A stretch of DNA of 64,000 nt from Paramecium octaurelia. Taxonomy: Eukaryota > Ciliophora > Oligohymenophorea > Peniculida > Parameciidae. Position numbers and translations under genes: made by a program. Below, piece by piece: positions 25,871 through 39,068 of this stretch; the first letter of the stretch is position 1; every line of letters starts with the position of its first letter. The stretch lies in contig CAJJDP010000072.1 of assembly GCA_905182995.1 (NCBI GenBank), positions 284,540-348,539 of the forward strand, written 5' to 3'. Below the pieces are notes generated by a model. The model was not told the DNA's origin and made no database searches. It was given only the letters and a program-made list of their open reading frames with translations.

Positions 25871-28800
25871 CAATTAGATAACCCAAAGATCATTTATAAT
25901 GGACAATCCTTAGGATCTTGTATGCTTCATAACAGTTTATACAATAGTGGATCCTCTTGTGATTGTACAAACAAATCATTTTATTTTTGTATTAAAATAT
26001 CCCTCTAAATTTCTTCCCTTATTAAATGGCAACAAAATTCACCTTTGAGTCTAATTTAATATTTTAAGTTATTATATTAGCCAAAATAAATTCTAATATA
26101 AGATATACCTTAGATCATTCAGAGGTGAAAAAGTCCAAAAAATGCTCTTCACATAATAATCAAAAAATAAAGAAAACGGGTTAAATAAAACCTCTTTAAG
26201 TACAACTTTAATTGAAAAACTGGCAATTATATAATGATTTTGCGCTTCACCAGAATAGAAAATAGGGATAGTTGTTACTATCATTCCCAACTTTAAAAGA
26301 ATTGAGGAATACAGAACACTGCAATTGCATCGATATTGTAGACAATTTTATGCTGTCTGCATACTGTTCTTCAGTAAATGTGTAACTTTTAAAATGTAGG
26401 CTCAACTTTTAATATATTCTGCAGATATTAATTAAACTATTCTAACATATATTAATTTTGTAATGATTGCTGCTTTACTTACTCACCTATAAAGTTTATG
26501 TTTTCAGAGTTGATACATGGAGAAGCTGTTAACCTAAACTGGTCAGTCAATATCTCAAAAATATTTACTTCAAATTAGTGCATCGATTCATCTCCAAATG
26601 GCTAATATCAAAATAATCTAACTTGCAATAATTGTGAATTTCAAAGTGCAACAATGAGTTTTTATTTCTACAGTATGGCAATTATATCCTTGATTTCAAA
26701 AATATGTGAAGACAGTTTTAGAATTAAGAAAACGAGATGCCATTTGACTAATTTTAAAATTAGTTGTAGTAATTCTTTGATTCCCTTATAATTTCTCTAT
26801 CTTTTTACCATAATCGCTTTTACAAATTGTAACATTGATCTTAGAGATGGTACATCATTTCTTTATGCTAATTTCTCATCGTTTGATAAAATAAATTCAA
26901 AATAATTTTCCTGCACTTAGTTTTTAGTTTAATTCATATATAAATTCTTGCTGAAAACATGGAAAGAGTTGAATTCAAACTAAAATAAATATAGAATATT
27001 TTTATGGTCGCTTTTTGGTAGTACGAAATGGCGAAACTTGCTTGGAACTATGCTTCGCTTGTTATACTTTTTTCCAGACTATTTCCTACAAATACTTGAA
27101 AATACTACTTTCTATAAATAATTATTACAGAGTTAAATTAGTAATCATTTCAAGGATGGATACTTTTAAATTGAAGATAGAGTAGTATTAAATGCTTAAA
27201 TAATATAATATGAGAAACTGAAAAATTTGACTGCTAAAGTCATACAATTATCAGTAAATTATATAATTATTTTTGCAACACATCATGTTTCCCAGTTTCA
27301 GAATTTTATGCTATTTTCATTTGCTACCTTGCTAAACTATCAGAGTTGTTAACTTTTATAAGCTTGGTCACAAGAATTCCATCAGTTCTAAATTTCCAGT
27401 TTGCTTGAGTTGCATCTTCTACTAATAGTAATATAATTTATAATCTAATGGGTTAATCCTAATATTTAACATCTGCATCAATTAATTTTGTAAATATATT
27501 TTGGGAATTTTTCCGGTTATATTTTACTCCGGACTATTTCTTTCAAAGAAGTGGAGATGGCTGTAGCCCAAGTTAGACTCTTTGGGACCAATATCTCGCA
27601 ACTGTAACTGATGTGCCTTAAGTATCAAGTGTCACACCCTCCCATTACATGAGAAGATCAAACAGTTTATCATGCATCTTGAATTTTATTAGTTTAGACT
27701 CCTTACATTTAAATGTTTGACTTTAGATTCTGAATATTGCAAATATGTGGACGCTCTTATTCCTGAATCTAATTTCTGAACTACTCCTTGTTTTGATTAT
27801 GAATTTAGCTGAAATCTAAATATATATATTTAAAATATACTTTCAAACTTAACTTGCTCAAGCAATATAAGAGGAGTGATTGGTTTTATATAGGAGGAAG
27901 ATTCATGTGGAATACTAAGTTTAATTATTGAGTTAGATGTCTTGATAAGATTGCCAGACTCTTTAGACAGTGACAACTAATGTCTACATTATAGGTATCA
28001 TCATACATCATATAGAAAACAAAAAGTAGTATGTTGTCTAAAGTTGTACAATTAATTACCTTAATTGCTCTATCTAAACGATATCCGAAGTGATTCATTT
28101 CGTAACAATAATTATTACATCCAAAGTGCAATTATAATTATTGAACAAGTAGGGAGCAAAGCTTGCACTACTGGGGACTGCTAAACTGGCACTTCAAATC
28201 AATTTTGTTTTTCTTAAATTATTAATAATTCAACATCAAACGACATCAAAGTTCCCTACCCCCCCCCTAAGTAAACATAATGTATTGAGGGAGGATAAAG
28301 AGTATACTTTCTCTCAAATAAAGATTTATTGTATGTTCAAAATTTCAGAAGCCTTTTACAGCTTTTATTAGTTATTTGTGCTTAGATGTTTATGATAAAA
28401 ATATAATATTACTTATACCCTTTGCTGGCACTTTCTCATATATGTAACTTTATTCATTAAGTAAGTAAGCCTACCTTGTTTTATTTCATAATCTTTTTAA
28501 ACTACAATGGTTAAAGACGTTTAATATTAATTTATAGCTCATCCAATATGTTCGCTTAGTCATTTTTCATGGCTTTTACTCCAGCCACTCCAATTCATAC
28601 TACAAGAATTTTATGTATTTATCATTTTCCTTTTGAAGGAGAAATACCTGTTCTTTAGAAATCACAGTAAGGTTATATTGGTCTTTGGAATAGAGGGATT
28701 TTAAAAAAGGCAAATCATACCTATTTAGAATACCGACCTGTTCATATTGCATTTGTGATTATCATCTGATGATTATGTCTGTATAGAATAAATCAATAAT

Positions 28801-31089
28801 GCCACTATTGTTTCTAGCGATTATAGAGTCTGAATTGGGGTGTTTCTCCAGCTAATATGGACTTGTGCAAGCCCATTATTTTTCTTGTAAGTAGTAATAA
28901 GGGCAGTGAATTATATGCTTTTGGTTCATCTTATGTAAGCTATGAATAATTCCAGAGTTTTACAATGTAATTAAATAAAATCCTAAATGCGAAGTATACT
29001 TGCACAAAATGTAAAAAGTTGGTTACAATTGCAAAGCAATCAATGTAATAATGAAGTTTCACTTAAATTGAATGTTGGCAGTATTTTGTTGACTCAGAAG
29101 ATTAAATTTATATACAAACAAGCCTCTTTCAAATATTATTACCAAAAATAATAAATCTATGATCAAACTTTTATAAGAATTTTTCATGAACTAAAATTAC
29201 AATCTTATGGCGAAGATTATTTGCTTGACCATTCAAAAATGTCACAAGAAAAATGTATTGCTTGTTTAATTTTATTACATTTTCTTGCTTTTAGAATAAT
29301 ATAGGTGCACTTAGCCGTTCAAGTACATGTAAAATAGGGGCACTATATTTCCAGTATGAGCACTACACACTTTTACATTGTACAATCGTTTTTATGATCT
29401 ATTAATCCCTGCACTTCTTATGCTATTATTCTGATGCGTCTTATTAACTGGATCTTTTCTTTGATCAATCAATACTAGTTCATACTGATAGTGATTCCTG
29501 TTAGGAATGTATTATTACTGCTGATTAATGTGTATCTATAGTTGCTGATTTTATTGTCCATTTTTGTATTCTATGTAATGATTAAAGCGCTGCTCAATTT
29601 GCCCTTTTTATACTCCTTCAATACTACTCATCGTCAAAGTTAGTATTACTAAACTCCTTCTCTTTATATTTTGCAGGTAACCCTTATTCAAACTTTTGAT
29701 ACTATATTCCATATTAATGGAAATACATGCCTTTCTACATTAATTGCTCCAAATATTATATAGCTTTACTTGATAATAATGTCAATGTAAAAGTTATTTT
29801 GATGACACAATGATAACTCACTTTAAAATAAACTTAACCACAGCATATCGTGTACTAGGTAGTATTATTGATTACCTCAATGATGGATCATCATTCATAA
29901 TGCGAGGTTGTTATAATTCTTATAATACAGTTAGAAGTTACTCATTCTGTATTGATGAATATTCTATTCTTCCATTTATTGTGATACTATTTTAATTGAT
30001 CATGATACTGATGGTATCTATATCCTTGTGATATTTTTACAACGCGATACACATGATTATATTAACAAGAGTTTAATAGTTATAACTATTTAACAGAAAT
30101 GGATGGACATTATCAGATTAACTTATCTAACCTGCATTTATTAAAGGGGGATAATCAACTAAAGGACCATAAGTCAATTATGATTCTCTTAAACAAGATT
30201 TGACAAGGATCTAGGTGAAAGTATTTTAATCCAAGCAAACCTATTACTAGTATGTTAGATAGCTAGTATTTTCAGAGGAGTTTAGAAAATGTCAAGAAAA
30301 AAAGGAAATCTTGGCGGCTGTATCCTTCTAGCCTAATAATGCTGTGGAAAATGTAAAGAACTATGCAAAAATTTGTAGCTTCTGTTGGTTAATGTATGGA
30401 TGATTGGATAAATTCTACAAAGATTTCATTAACGAATAGGATCTTTTTGCAATTCACCTTGCCATACACTTTTTATTGGTATACTAAGGGAGATAATTTT
30501 TATTTATATATTGCCGGATTCTAAAAGTATCTGCTAATGTGTTTAATGCTCAACTCTCTGATAAAGTTCTTTAATAGTTGGCAAGTAGCTGATATCATAA
30601 AGAACAACTCTTTATGGGTATTTTTTAGTATATCCAAAACATCTTTTGGAATAATTTTTGATTTAAAGTGTAGATTGCCAAGCCACTGCTAATGAGTGCA
30701 AAATAAGCACTCATTAAGCTTGCCATTTGATACCTATCACCAAACACACTGAACTTTGTAAAAAGCGTCAAACTGATCCTAATGAGGGTTCATATAACTA
30801 AAGCCTAGCTCCAGACTATCTTCTTCCTAACACGATTATAGTCGAAGTTAGAGTTCTTATGTATTCCATCCTACAATCGAATGTAAAAGAGTTGCAAAGG
30901 TCTAGAATTTATTTTTATTTATATTCTATCCCCTTATATTATTGGAGTTGATTAATGAACTTACACTAATTGCTCCCTTGAATACATATCAATCCTACAC
31001 ATAAGAATGCTAAACCTCTTACAGATATTATCCAAAACAGTTTTACAGAAGATTGCAAATCCATGGATACTCTCAATTGCTGATAATTA
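25871..31089. other. Five kilobases without a recognisable intact gene
   Basis: Mixed AT-rich sequence with frequent TGA in all six frames. Short cysteine-containing pieces occur near 27,590-27,660 (CALSIKCHTLP), weakly like cysteine-rich surface proteins. Apart from a 9-C run at 28,259, I find no RNA gene, transposon end or tandem repeat. Confidence 0.35.
28259..28267 (+). repeat. Run of nine cytosines
   Basis: Nine consecutive C in otherwise very AT-rich DNA, flanked by CCCTA and TAAG. It could be a polymorphic homopolymer or a sequencing error. There are no AA interruptions, so it is not telomeric. Confidence 0.7.
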
Positions 31090-31562
31090 ATTTAAATCAA
31101 AGTAAAATCTTAGAATTATTAAAAAGGGATGAAAGAGAAGTGTGTTGGGAGGAATTTGGATTTAGTCTATTAATTAGGTGTTTAAATTTCTCAGTTTTAT
31201 TTATTTCATCCATAATAAGTAATAAATAGGCTCGATATTTTTAAAAGAACAAGAATTAGTGATAGTATTAGATAATAGTCCAATACATTAGAGCAAATGG
31301 ATAAAAAATTTATAAATAGTGTTACTCACTTATTTTTTTACAGGTATATTGTCCTGAATTAAAATCTAAATTAAAATCCATAGAATAAGTTTGTAGTTAA
31401 TTAAAAGGAATGGCTAATAATAGCAATATATTGCAAATAAGTTTATAAACAAAATTCAAAATTTCTTTTATGATTAGACTGAATAAAAGATTGAAAGATA
31501 AATACAAGGATCAATTCCCTATTTATAAAAGGCATTTTTAAGTTATAATTATGAATTATTGA
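31090..31562 (+). pseudogene. Tc1/mariner/IS630-like DDE transposase relic
   Basis: From about 31,253 the ciliate-code frame reads ELVIVLDNSPIHQSKWIK, then a 25-nt GT...CAG intron-like gap (31,319-31,343), then VYCPELKSKLKSIEQVCSQL, ending at TGA 31,560-31,562. The motifs VLDNSPIH and YCPEL...IEQV...LK correspond to the second Asp and third acidic residue of IS630/Tc1/mariner transposases (compare MDNAPIH and YSPELNPIE..W..LK). Upstream in another frame EEFGFSLLI resembles the first catalytic block. The D-to-E spacing is 28, below the usual 34, and KSKLKS replaces the expected NP. Terminal inverted repeats were not found. Such elements are usually removed from the macronucleus; this is an old relic or a domesticated fragment. 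Confidence 0.5.
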
Positions 31563-32940
31563 AATCTGTATCAATCAACCAATTAATAATTACTGATTGC
31601 TGGCAAAAACATTTTACTTCATACTTTGACTATACTTTATTATTTAATTCTAATAACTGATATTATGTTTCATGTTTGCACAAATTAATAGGATATATAT
31701 AAAGTCTTCATGAAAAAGTAATTCTATAGATTTCTATCTAAATTTTGTATTATGAGTAATAAATTATAATATCCAAGATTGATAACATTTGATTTGCCAA
31801 TCAAATATTTCATAATTGGTATAAAATGAAGTTTATTATCATGTAATCAAATCTATAGATACTTTGTTGCAGTAATATCAAAAATAACATTCTAGAATTT
31901 AATATTATCATAATAATCTACCTATTATTTATACCTTATTTTTTGTTCAATCATAAACATAGATATAAATTACATTGCGTTTCCTATGAAAGATTCTATT
32001 ATATAATAGTATTAGAATAATTACAAGTGATTGATTTATATTTATTTGGTCCATTAGATGTTTCTATTTTAAATGTCAACTTTTACTATTAAGTATTTTT
32101 TTTCTTCTTCTTTAATATTTATTTTTCAAAGGAATTCTTTGATTTTAAATTTTGTTTCTAAATTTTGTTTCTTTCATTTTGATAACTCTACATCTCCTTA
32201 TAATTCTTACTATTAGATTGATCCCTTCTACGGATTTCCAATACTAATGTGATAACATTCATTTTTAACAAAATATTTGGAGTCTATCCAAACTATAAAG
32301 CTGCAACCTCTTACTTCCTCACAGAGAGTAAAATAGTTTAGGAAAGCTGCATGGTATAATTAGTTGTTGTGATTGTTGATGAATTAAGGATTGTGTTCCA
32401 AACAAATGAATTAATCGCAAAGATAAAATGGATTTTTGAAATTGCTTTCGCCATCTATTTTTCATCTTTTAAATGATTCTAGCATCTTGCTTCAATACAA
32501 ATTTTTATTATGCATTCTTAAATCGCATAATGATGATAGTTTATCTACTTCAATAAGGAAACTCTATTGATTATATTTACTAGACATTTAATTTGTGACC
32601 TTCTCGATTGACATTTTATTCAATTTATATATCAGATGGTTTAATAAATCTACTCTACCCTTTAAAATTCAATACTCGTTCATTTTGAAAGAACAAATTT
32701 AACATCAAAGAAATGAATAACATTTATGCAAAACAAATGACTATTTTAGAATTAATCTATTAATGAAATAATTGAAATATTTACTAGTACATATAACCTC
32801 ATCAATTTCCTATCCCAGCATATCATAAAACAATAAGGTTTAATACACTACTAAGGAAAATGAGAGGCAAAATATATTTTTATAAAATTTTACCAATAGT
32901 AGACTCCTTTACTATTTGCTGTTTGTTAATATTATAATTA
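31563..32940. other. Intergenic upstream of the secreted-protein gene
   Basis: AT-rich with no supportable frame, RNA gene or repeat. The last few hundred bases presumably carry the promoter of the gene at 32,941, but no motif stands out. Confidence 0.45.
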
Positions 32941-33483
32941 ATGAAAATTCTTTTAATTATCATAATTTCAGCAAGGTTTTCATAATCCCTTGAAAATGCC
33001 GACTGTGATAAAAATGAAGCATAAATGAAATCAATATTAAGAGGGCAATATAAGGATGTAGCATCCTATTTTAATGGAGCACTTCTATCATCTATAAGAG
33101 CTAATATTTAATCTCCATCCCAAAATATTGATTGTAGCCCTTTGAGAAATTTAAATTATTTATACGTAACTGGATTAATGGGACATCTTGCTAATTTTGT
33201 AGGTGGTTCAATAATTATTGAATTTAGATAAACCTATGAAATTAACAAGATTAAATTTTGGATGTTGGATGATGCTAATAGAATTTACTATATAAAAATT
33301 TTTGCAACCGGAGCAGACAGAAAAACAGAAAACTTGTTATATCAGGGCTAAGTACCCTTTGGTGTAAATACATTCAAATTTCAAGATTAATTCATATCAA
33401 AATTAAGATTCTACAATTAAAATGGAAATAGTATTAATTAATTTATGTCCATTGTAAAGATTCAAGCATTTTATGAATAATGA
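32941..33483 (+). CDS. Secreted protein with galactose-binding-like (F5/8 type C) domain
   Basis: An intact 180-residue frame from ATG 32,941 to TGA 33,481, without introns. Residues 1-16 (MKILLIIIISARFSQS) form a signal peptide. Residues about 25-65 contain a short cysteine-bearing N-terminal region. From about residue 70 to the end there is a discoidin-like beta-sandwich: FVGGSIIIEFRQTYEINKIK, then WMLDDANRIYYIKIFATGAD and a final strand IVKIQAFYE. The pattern closely follows the F5/8 type C domain of BTBD9-like proteins (I.V.L...Y.I..I...L.D.D.R.Y.Y.I.V). It probably binds a glycan outside the cell or inside a secretory compartment; the ligand is unknown. Translating it needs TAA/TAG as Gln at many sites. 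It is flanked by gene-poor DNA, so its intactness is notable. Confidence 0.85.
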
Positions 33484-33763
33484 TAAATTATAAAAATAAT
33501 AATAATATACAAATTTATTTTTAATTTGTTCAAGAATCAAACTGTCTGTTTAGTATCTATTTATTAAATTAGTTGTTCAATTAATTAGATGTTATCATTT
33601 TCATTTTAGATTGCATGACTTTTATTAAATAGTTATATTTATAATTATCTCAGTGCGTTGTTAAATGATAATTTAAGGATCCTTATTTAATAGCTTTAAG
33701 TTCAATCTCATTTTCAGGTGTTTGAGGAAATTCGATTTAAAATTAATAGTCAGCAATAATGCG

Positions 33764-33937
33764 ATGACCTGCCCTCAAAATCAGCATCACAAAGTTAATC
33801 AGGTTACGAAGGATTAGGTCTGGGAGGCCTTTTAAAAGCAGATAAGAATTCTCAATTCCATAAAATTCTATCTAAAGTTCGTTGCACCCAAAAGTGTTTG
33901 TTCTAAATGTAACAGAGATCCATCTTATGGACAGTGA
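33764..33937 (+). CDS. Possible small protein (57 aa), unrecognised
   Basis: ATG 33,764 opens MTCPQNQHHKVNQVTKDQVW and ends at TGA 33,935, with a CSKC pair near the C-terminus. An overlapping frame is open much longer (about 33,770-34,280) and contains GYEGLGLGGLLKADKN and a CTQKC motif. The true gene could be in either frame, or this could be a frameshifted remnant. I could not assign a family. No clear intron joins the two frames. Confidence 0.3.
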
Positions 33938-34898
33938 TCAATAGTAAGTGGCATTTCTCTTTAAGCTTACTAATTAAACCAGCATCAATAAATAGAACTG
34001 GGATCTTCTCTAATTCGCTGTTTAAATGCTTATAGCTCTTAACTTACTAAAACTAAAGCCTCTTTTTAATTCTTCGAATGCTACTTTTTTAACAGAAATA
34101 AGGTGACCAGATATACAACTAATTTCTCTTTATAAATCATCTTGATTTACTTTATATTATTGACAGCTATATTAAAGATATCAGCAGATAAATTTATATG
34201 AAAGAACACAGCCGAATTTTTGTGTTTCAAAAAAAGTTTAAGATTTTGAGTTAATAAAAAAGGTTAGATAAATACGATCAGAATTATTGAGGGATGTCGG
34301 ATAGAGTCTAAAAAACTTGATCATAGAATAGCTAATTAATTCCTAAGAATTACTGGTATAGAATTCTGACCGAGTTAGGAGTTTGATATAAATTGGGAGT
34401 ATAAATAAGAATTAATCTAAACTGTAGCTTGAGATTCAGATTAGATCGATTATTTGATGTGGATTAGAAGTTAATAGAACTATAGAAAGAGGAAAGATCC
34501 ACAAAATTCGTCAAAAATACAGAAAATATATGATAATGTAGATGATACAACCATATTTTTTTAATTACCGAAATTAAATTGTATGAAAATTTGAATTTCT
34601 TTTATAGTCAGTTTTTGTGAAACAAATAACTTTGTTTATTTTTTCATCTAGGTTATTTCTATCACCCAGCCAGATACTGTGTGTTTTGGTCTCCGAAGGA
34701 ATTTGTAAGATCTATCCTATCTGTATTAAATTTTCTAAGACTTCGAACTATTTTGTGATGCTTTTTTTCCCATTCTATTCATTTTAGCAGAAAAATCAAG
34801 ATTTCTTTTTTTTCAGAGATTCCAATAAATTTTTTATTGAATCACTTCAAAGTAAAATTTAGTGATTTTTGGCATTCAAATTAGATAAGAAGATTTCA

Positions 34899-35183
34899 AT
34901 GGTCCAAAATTCTTTGGGATTATTAAACTCTTTTATTATTCTATAAAACATTTAATTCTCATCAATTAATTTGCTACGATCTTCATTTTTGCCTTCTGAT
35001 TATCAAAAGGTGAATAAAGAGGCATTTAAAAAGAATACACTATTTCTAAATAGCAAAATTTTCAGATTTATATTTTATAATACTAACCTTTGGAAATATG
35101 AAAAATTTAATTTAAATTTAGATAGATTTCAGCTCCTCAAGTTTAAAAACTTATATCAGGTCTATAAGGCTAATTGGAGTTGA
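34899..35183 (+). CDS. Possible small protein (94 aa) or coding fragment, unrecognised
   Basis: The frame is open from a TGA near 34,862 to TGA 35,181; the first ATG is at 34,899. The product includes SSFLPSDYQKVNKEAFKKNT and a Lys/Phe/Leu-rich C-terminus. No domain is recognised. Amino-acid composition looks coding, but it could be the last exon of a decayed gene. Confidence 0.35.
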
Positions 35184-38133
35184 CTATTTTTTTTTATCAA
35201 CTATTAAAATAAATTTTTGGCTTTCTCAAATTCTGCCATTATCTAAATCCCTACAATAATATTTATCAAGAAAAATATAAATAAGAATGCAAGATAGTCT
35301 TTTAGGATTATAATATCCAATAAAACTAAGGTTCCCACCTATTTATTCAATTACCTATACATTAATTCAAGATTAAAATTGATTATTATTATGTCTTGAA
35401 GACTATTAATTTATTAATATATATTGTGCAGTGGATCTAAAAATGCATAAATACTACAGCATAAACTTCATAAATTTTTTTAGCTGCATCAACTGTTTAT
35501 TCTAAATAATTCTGGATTACGTATTGTGTTATAGAACACCAATACTATATTAACTGTTAATTTTTTCTGACAAGTGTATTATTAAGGCTCTACATATGTG
35601 TCATCGAATAAATGCATTAATGAATGATTCCACCTATTGTGCTCCTATTATTTTGGAACGAAACCATTTGCATGACAGCCTTTTTAAAAAGAAGTATGCT
35701 ACTTATCAAGACGGTTTCTCTAATTCATTAGGAAGAATTAAAAGTTTGGGCTTGAAAATTCATATTCTAGCAGGAGTTTAATTTGTTATTTCTGAAGTAA
35801 TGGCCTTGGCTTTGAGAAGAAGTATTCAATTCCAACAAGAGGAAACATAATCATCAGAAGATACTGAATTGACCAATTCAATACTTGAAATGGGGGTGTT
35901 AAGTTAGTAGCATGGAGCCTGATGTAAAGGAACTTTGAGATAGCATCTTATGTAGATAGGAATCTTCTTAACATAACTTATTATTCTTAATCTCTTTCGC
36001 AATCGCCTATGCAATAACTTCTAATATTATTGTATACTATAAGTTCATTTTAGACTTTTAGTGCAGAGTCGATAGTAACGAATGATATGATCGCAGATAA
36101 CATGGTTAGACTTTTAATCTTCAGTAAATTTCCATAAAATCGGAATTACTCCTAAGCCATAAATAATTGCAAAGATCTGCCAGTTGTTAATTTAGCTACT
36201 TAAATTGTAATTGCTATAGAAAATCAACCGCCAAAATAATTATGAGTATTGTGTAATTGTAATGAATACTCATTAAATGTGAAGAATTAACAGATGTTAC
36301 GTACCTGGTATTCATTTTTTAAATATGAACTTGCAATTATACTTGTTTGACAGATATTGCCAACTGATTAGAAATTAATTTGTGATTTTATAGATCATAA
36401 TTGATCATCAGATAAGGAGTAGCTAACTGTTATGTTACTTTTAGCAACAAAAGGAGAACTTATTGAACTAATTACTCTACTTGTAATAGAACAGCAAAAC
36501 ATAAAAATTAATGTAATTAATGTGCCGCTTATCAAACTAGTATTACATGATTTATTGTTATTTACATATGCAATGACTTTATGAACAAAAACAAGTATCC
36601 CTGGTGGTGGTGCATCTATCATAAAATTTCATCAGTTCTTAGTATTTGTTACAGGCGTCTGAATACAAAATTTGCTTGCAAAGATTCATATATAGAACTT
36701 GTACAACTTATGCAATTAGATATAAAAGTGACACATTAACCATTATCTTCTTAATATCCCTCTGTGTTACTAAATTAGCATATTAAGTCCCTACTATACA
36801 GTTTATTAAAATAAATTAAAATCTAAAAATGTAGTTGGACATTAAAAGCAATAAATAATATCTTGAAAAAATTAATTATGTTTCAAGTGTTTCTTTTCAT
36901 AACCTATTCTTTTTGAATGTATTAATATCTTAACAATATTATTAACAACTAAGTCCAAGAATTATAACAAAAATACATAAAATCAGTTCTATTCTAATTC
37001 TAAAATCTATATTTATTGTAAAATTATTTTGTGTAATTTGGGTTATTGGTATTGATGAAACAACTTTTAAACCTTGTAAATACTTGTTTTGTATTTTATT
37101 TCTCTACAAAAGTAAGAGTAAATTTATATTTATTAATTTTTATCCAGATTTTCAAAAAAATCTATATTGCCATATTACATTAATCAAATATCTGCTGTAA
37201 TTTTGAATAACATCAAATAATAAGCTACTAAATGATTAATTTATATTCTAAAAGGGGTGTTTATATCAAACATGACAACACTATTAAGGTTCTAATTTAT
37301 TATTTTAAAAATTATTTTAATATTTTGAAAGATGCCTTTCTTGTAAATTTAATTTTATGTGCAACTGAATGATTAGAAATAATTTGATCCAATTCTTAGC
37401 ATCTCATTATGCATTTTAGGCAATAATTATTTATTTCAAAAATCAATAAAACTATGCTTATTTAAGCATATGTATCTTACATTAAAATTAGTTTATAATA
37501 TAGGAAACTTGATATCAATCGAATTTTTATAATTTATTATCAAAATATATTCTAGGAGAAATATCCCTTAGAAGATCGACAATCAAATGTTCATAAAAAC
37601 AATAGTTTATTGTAAATTGTTCAATATTTCACTTTTATCAAAGTTCCAACAAACTAAATAGGAAATCGCTTGTATAAAGCTGATGTCTCAATTTTCAACT
37701 CTCCTCTGTCAATTAGATAAGAAATTGCCAAAATGACATTAAAGGAAAACCACTAAATAACTTAAATTAACCAATTAATAAGACTTTCTTCATTTAGATT
37801 TCTATAAGTGATGACACAGCATCCTATTATAATTAACTAAAAAAGTTTGAATTCCCATGATCTAATTTAGGGGGCCAAGGCCATGTAATTTCCTTACTAT
37901 TTGAGAACGTAATCTAAATACTCAGAAAAATCCTATGGATTTAGAAAAATTTTCAATATCATTAAATTTCGGTAATAATTTCTTTATCAGTCCTTTTAGG
38001 CTTAAAATCCCATAATAAATATATTTGATACCCAATTTAGCATAATTTTAGTGTTTTTAAAAGAATTTGTAATTGACATTTTTCTAATTCTATTTTAACA
38101 AAGTCTATACTATCTGATTTAAGGAGCAGAATT
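35184..38133. other. Gene-poor stretch
   Basis: Short open frames at 35,596-35,781 (plus; CHRINALMNDSTYCAP) and 36,395-36,622 (minus; MIDAPPPGILVFVHK) are isolated and resemble nothing known. The first could be a cysteine-rich surface-protein scrap. The rest is AT-rich with no supportable feature. Confidence 0.35.
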
Positions 38134-38485
38134 ATGAATTCACCTCATTTATCTCATATCAATTCAGATAAATCTTCACAAGTGCTCAAAACTAATTCTC
38201 CTTACTCTAGTTTCAGAATCTGATCTAACTCTATCTTTTTGGGGTTTCTATTTTCAAATTTTTGCTCATAATTTTTATCCAAATAAAAAGTTGAAAAAAA
38301 GGTCACCAAAATGTTTTCTCAAATACAATCGTTTAATCGTGAGGACACTTAAAAAGTCATCATCCCTCTTAAGTATACAACCTTTCAAAAATATTAAGGT
38401 ACCCAAAGTTGTATTTGATGAACAAAATCAATCTGATTTATAAATGTTATAAAATAGATAAGAAATACATTTTTTAACTTTATGA
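38134..38485 (+). pseudogene. Small frameshifted gene, unrecognised
   Basis: ATG 38,134 reads MNSPHLSHINSDKSSQVLKT and stops at a TGA near 38,221. A second frame, overlapping, reads LVSESDLTLSFWGFYFQIFA through PFKNIKVPKVVFDEQNQSDL to TGA 38,483. The total length is one base over a multiple of three, and no GT...AG gap of a suitable length joins the two. It is either a recent pseudogene or a one-base sequence error in a real gene of about 116 residues. Confidence 0.4.
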
Positions 38486-39068
38486 GTGGAATAGTGATAA
38501 AAACAGGTATTGACAAATTCTATTTTTAATGTCACTTATTGTACTAACATACCATCCTGTCAATTTTTATGTAATACATCAAGGGGATTTTTGCTCTATA
38601 AAATTATAAATAATTTATGTGTATTTCGAATTACTACTCAAAGTGAACTTAATGACTGATTTGAGGGGGAGATCAGTCTTAGGGATGGTTATTTTCAAAA
38701 TACTTAGCAATTAAGCAATCAATATTAGAATAATTTAAAATGTATAAAATGTTAAACAATAAAAAATGTTTATCTAATTTAGTTTTACACATCAGACTAA
38801 TGAATAATTAAATTCAAAAACATTTCACATATATCTAAAATCAGTTAATTTTCTAACTCATAGAAATTACTATCCATTAAATTTTTGTTTTAATGTAATA
38901 ATGCTATTTAAAATGAGCTAATCAGATATTTGAAATTAATTTATACGCAGAACAATCAATTTTATAATTAACAATTAAAAGACAATATTTGAAAATGACT
39001 CATATTTTCATTGGTTTAATATTTAATTAATTCAAATTATTAAAAATTGTATTAATGGATTTATTAAA

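Noticed and set aside
17357-31089. A surface-antigen gene in the cysteine-rich scraps
   Set aside because: The regular eight-cysteine repeats of Paramecium surface antigens are not visible and no frame stays open long enough.
36395-36622. 75-aa minus-strand ORF (MIDAPPPGILVFVHK...)
   Set aside because: No homology, no neighbours with coding character and no extension under the ciliate code. It is kept only as a note.
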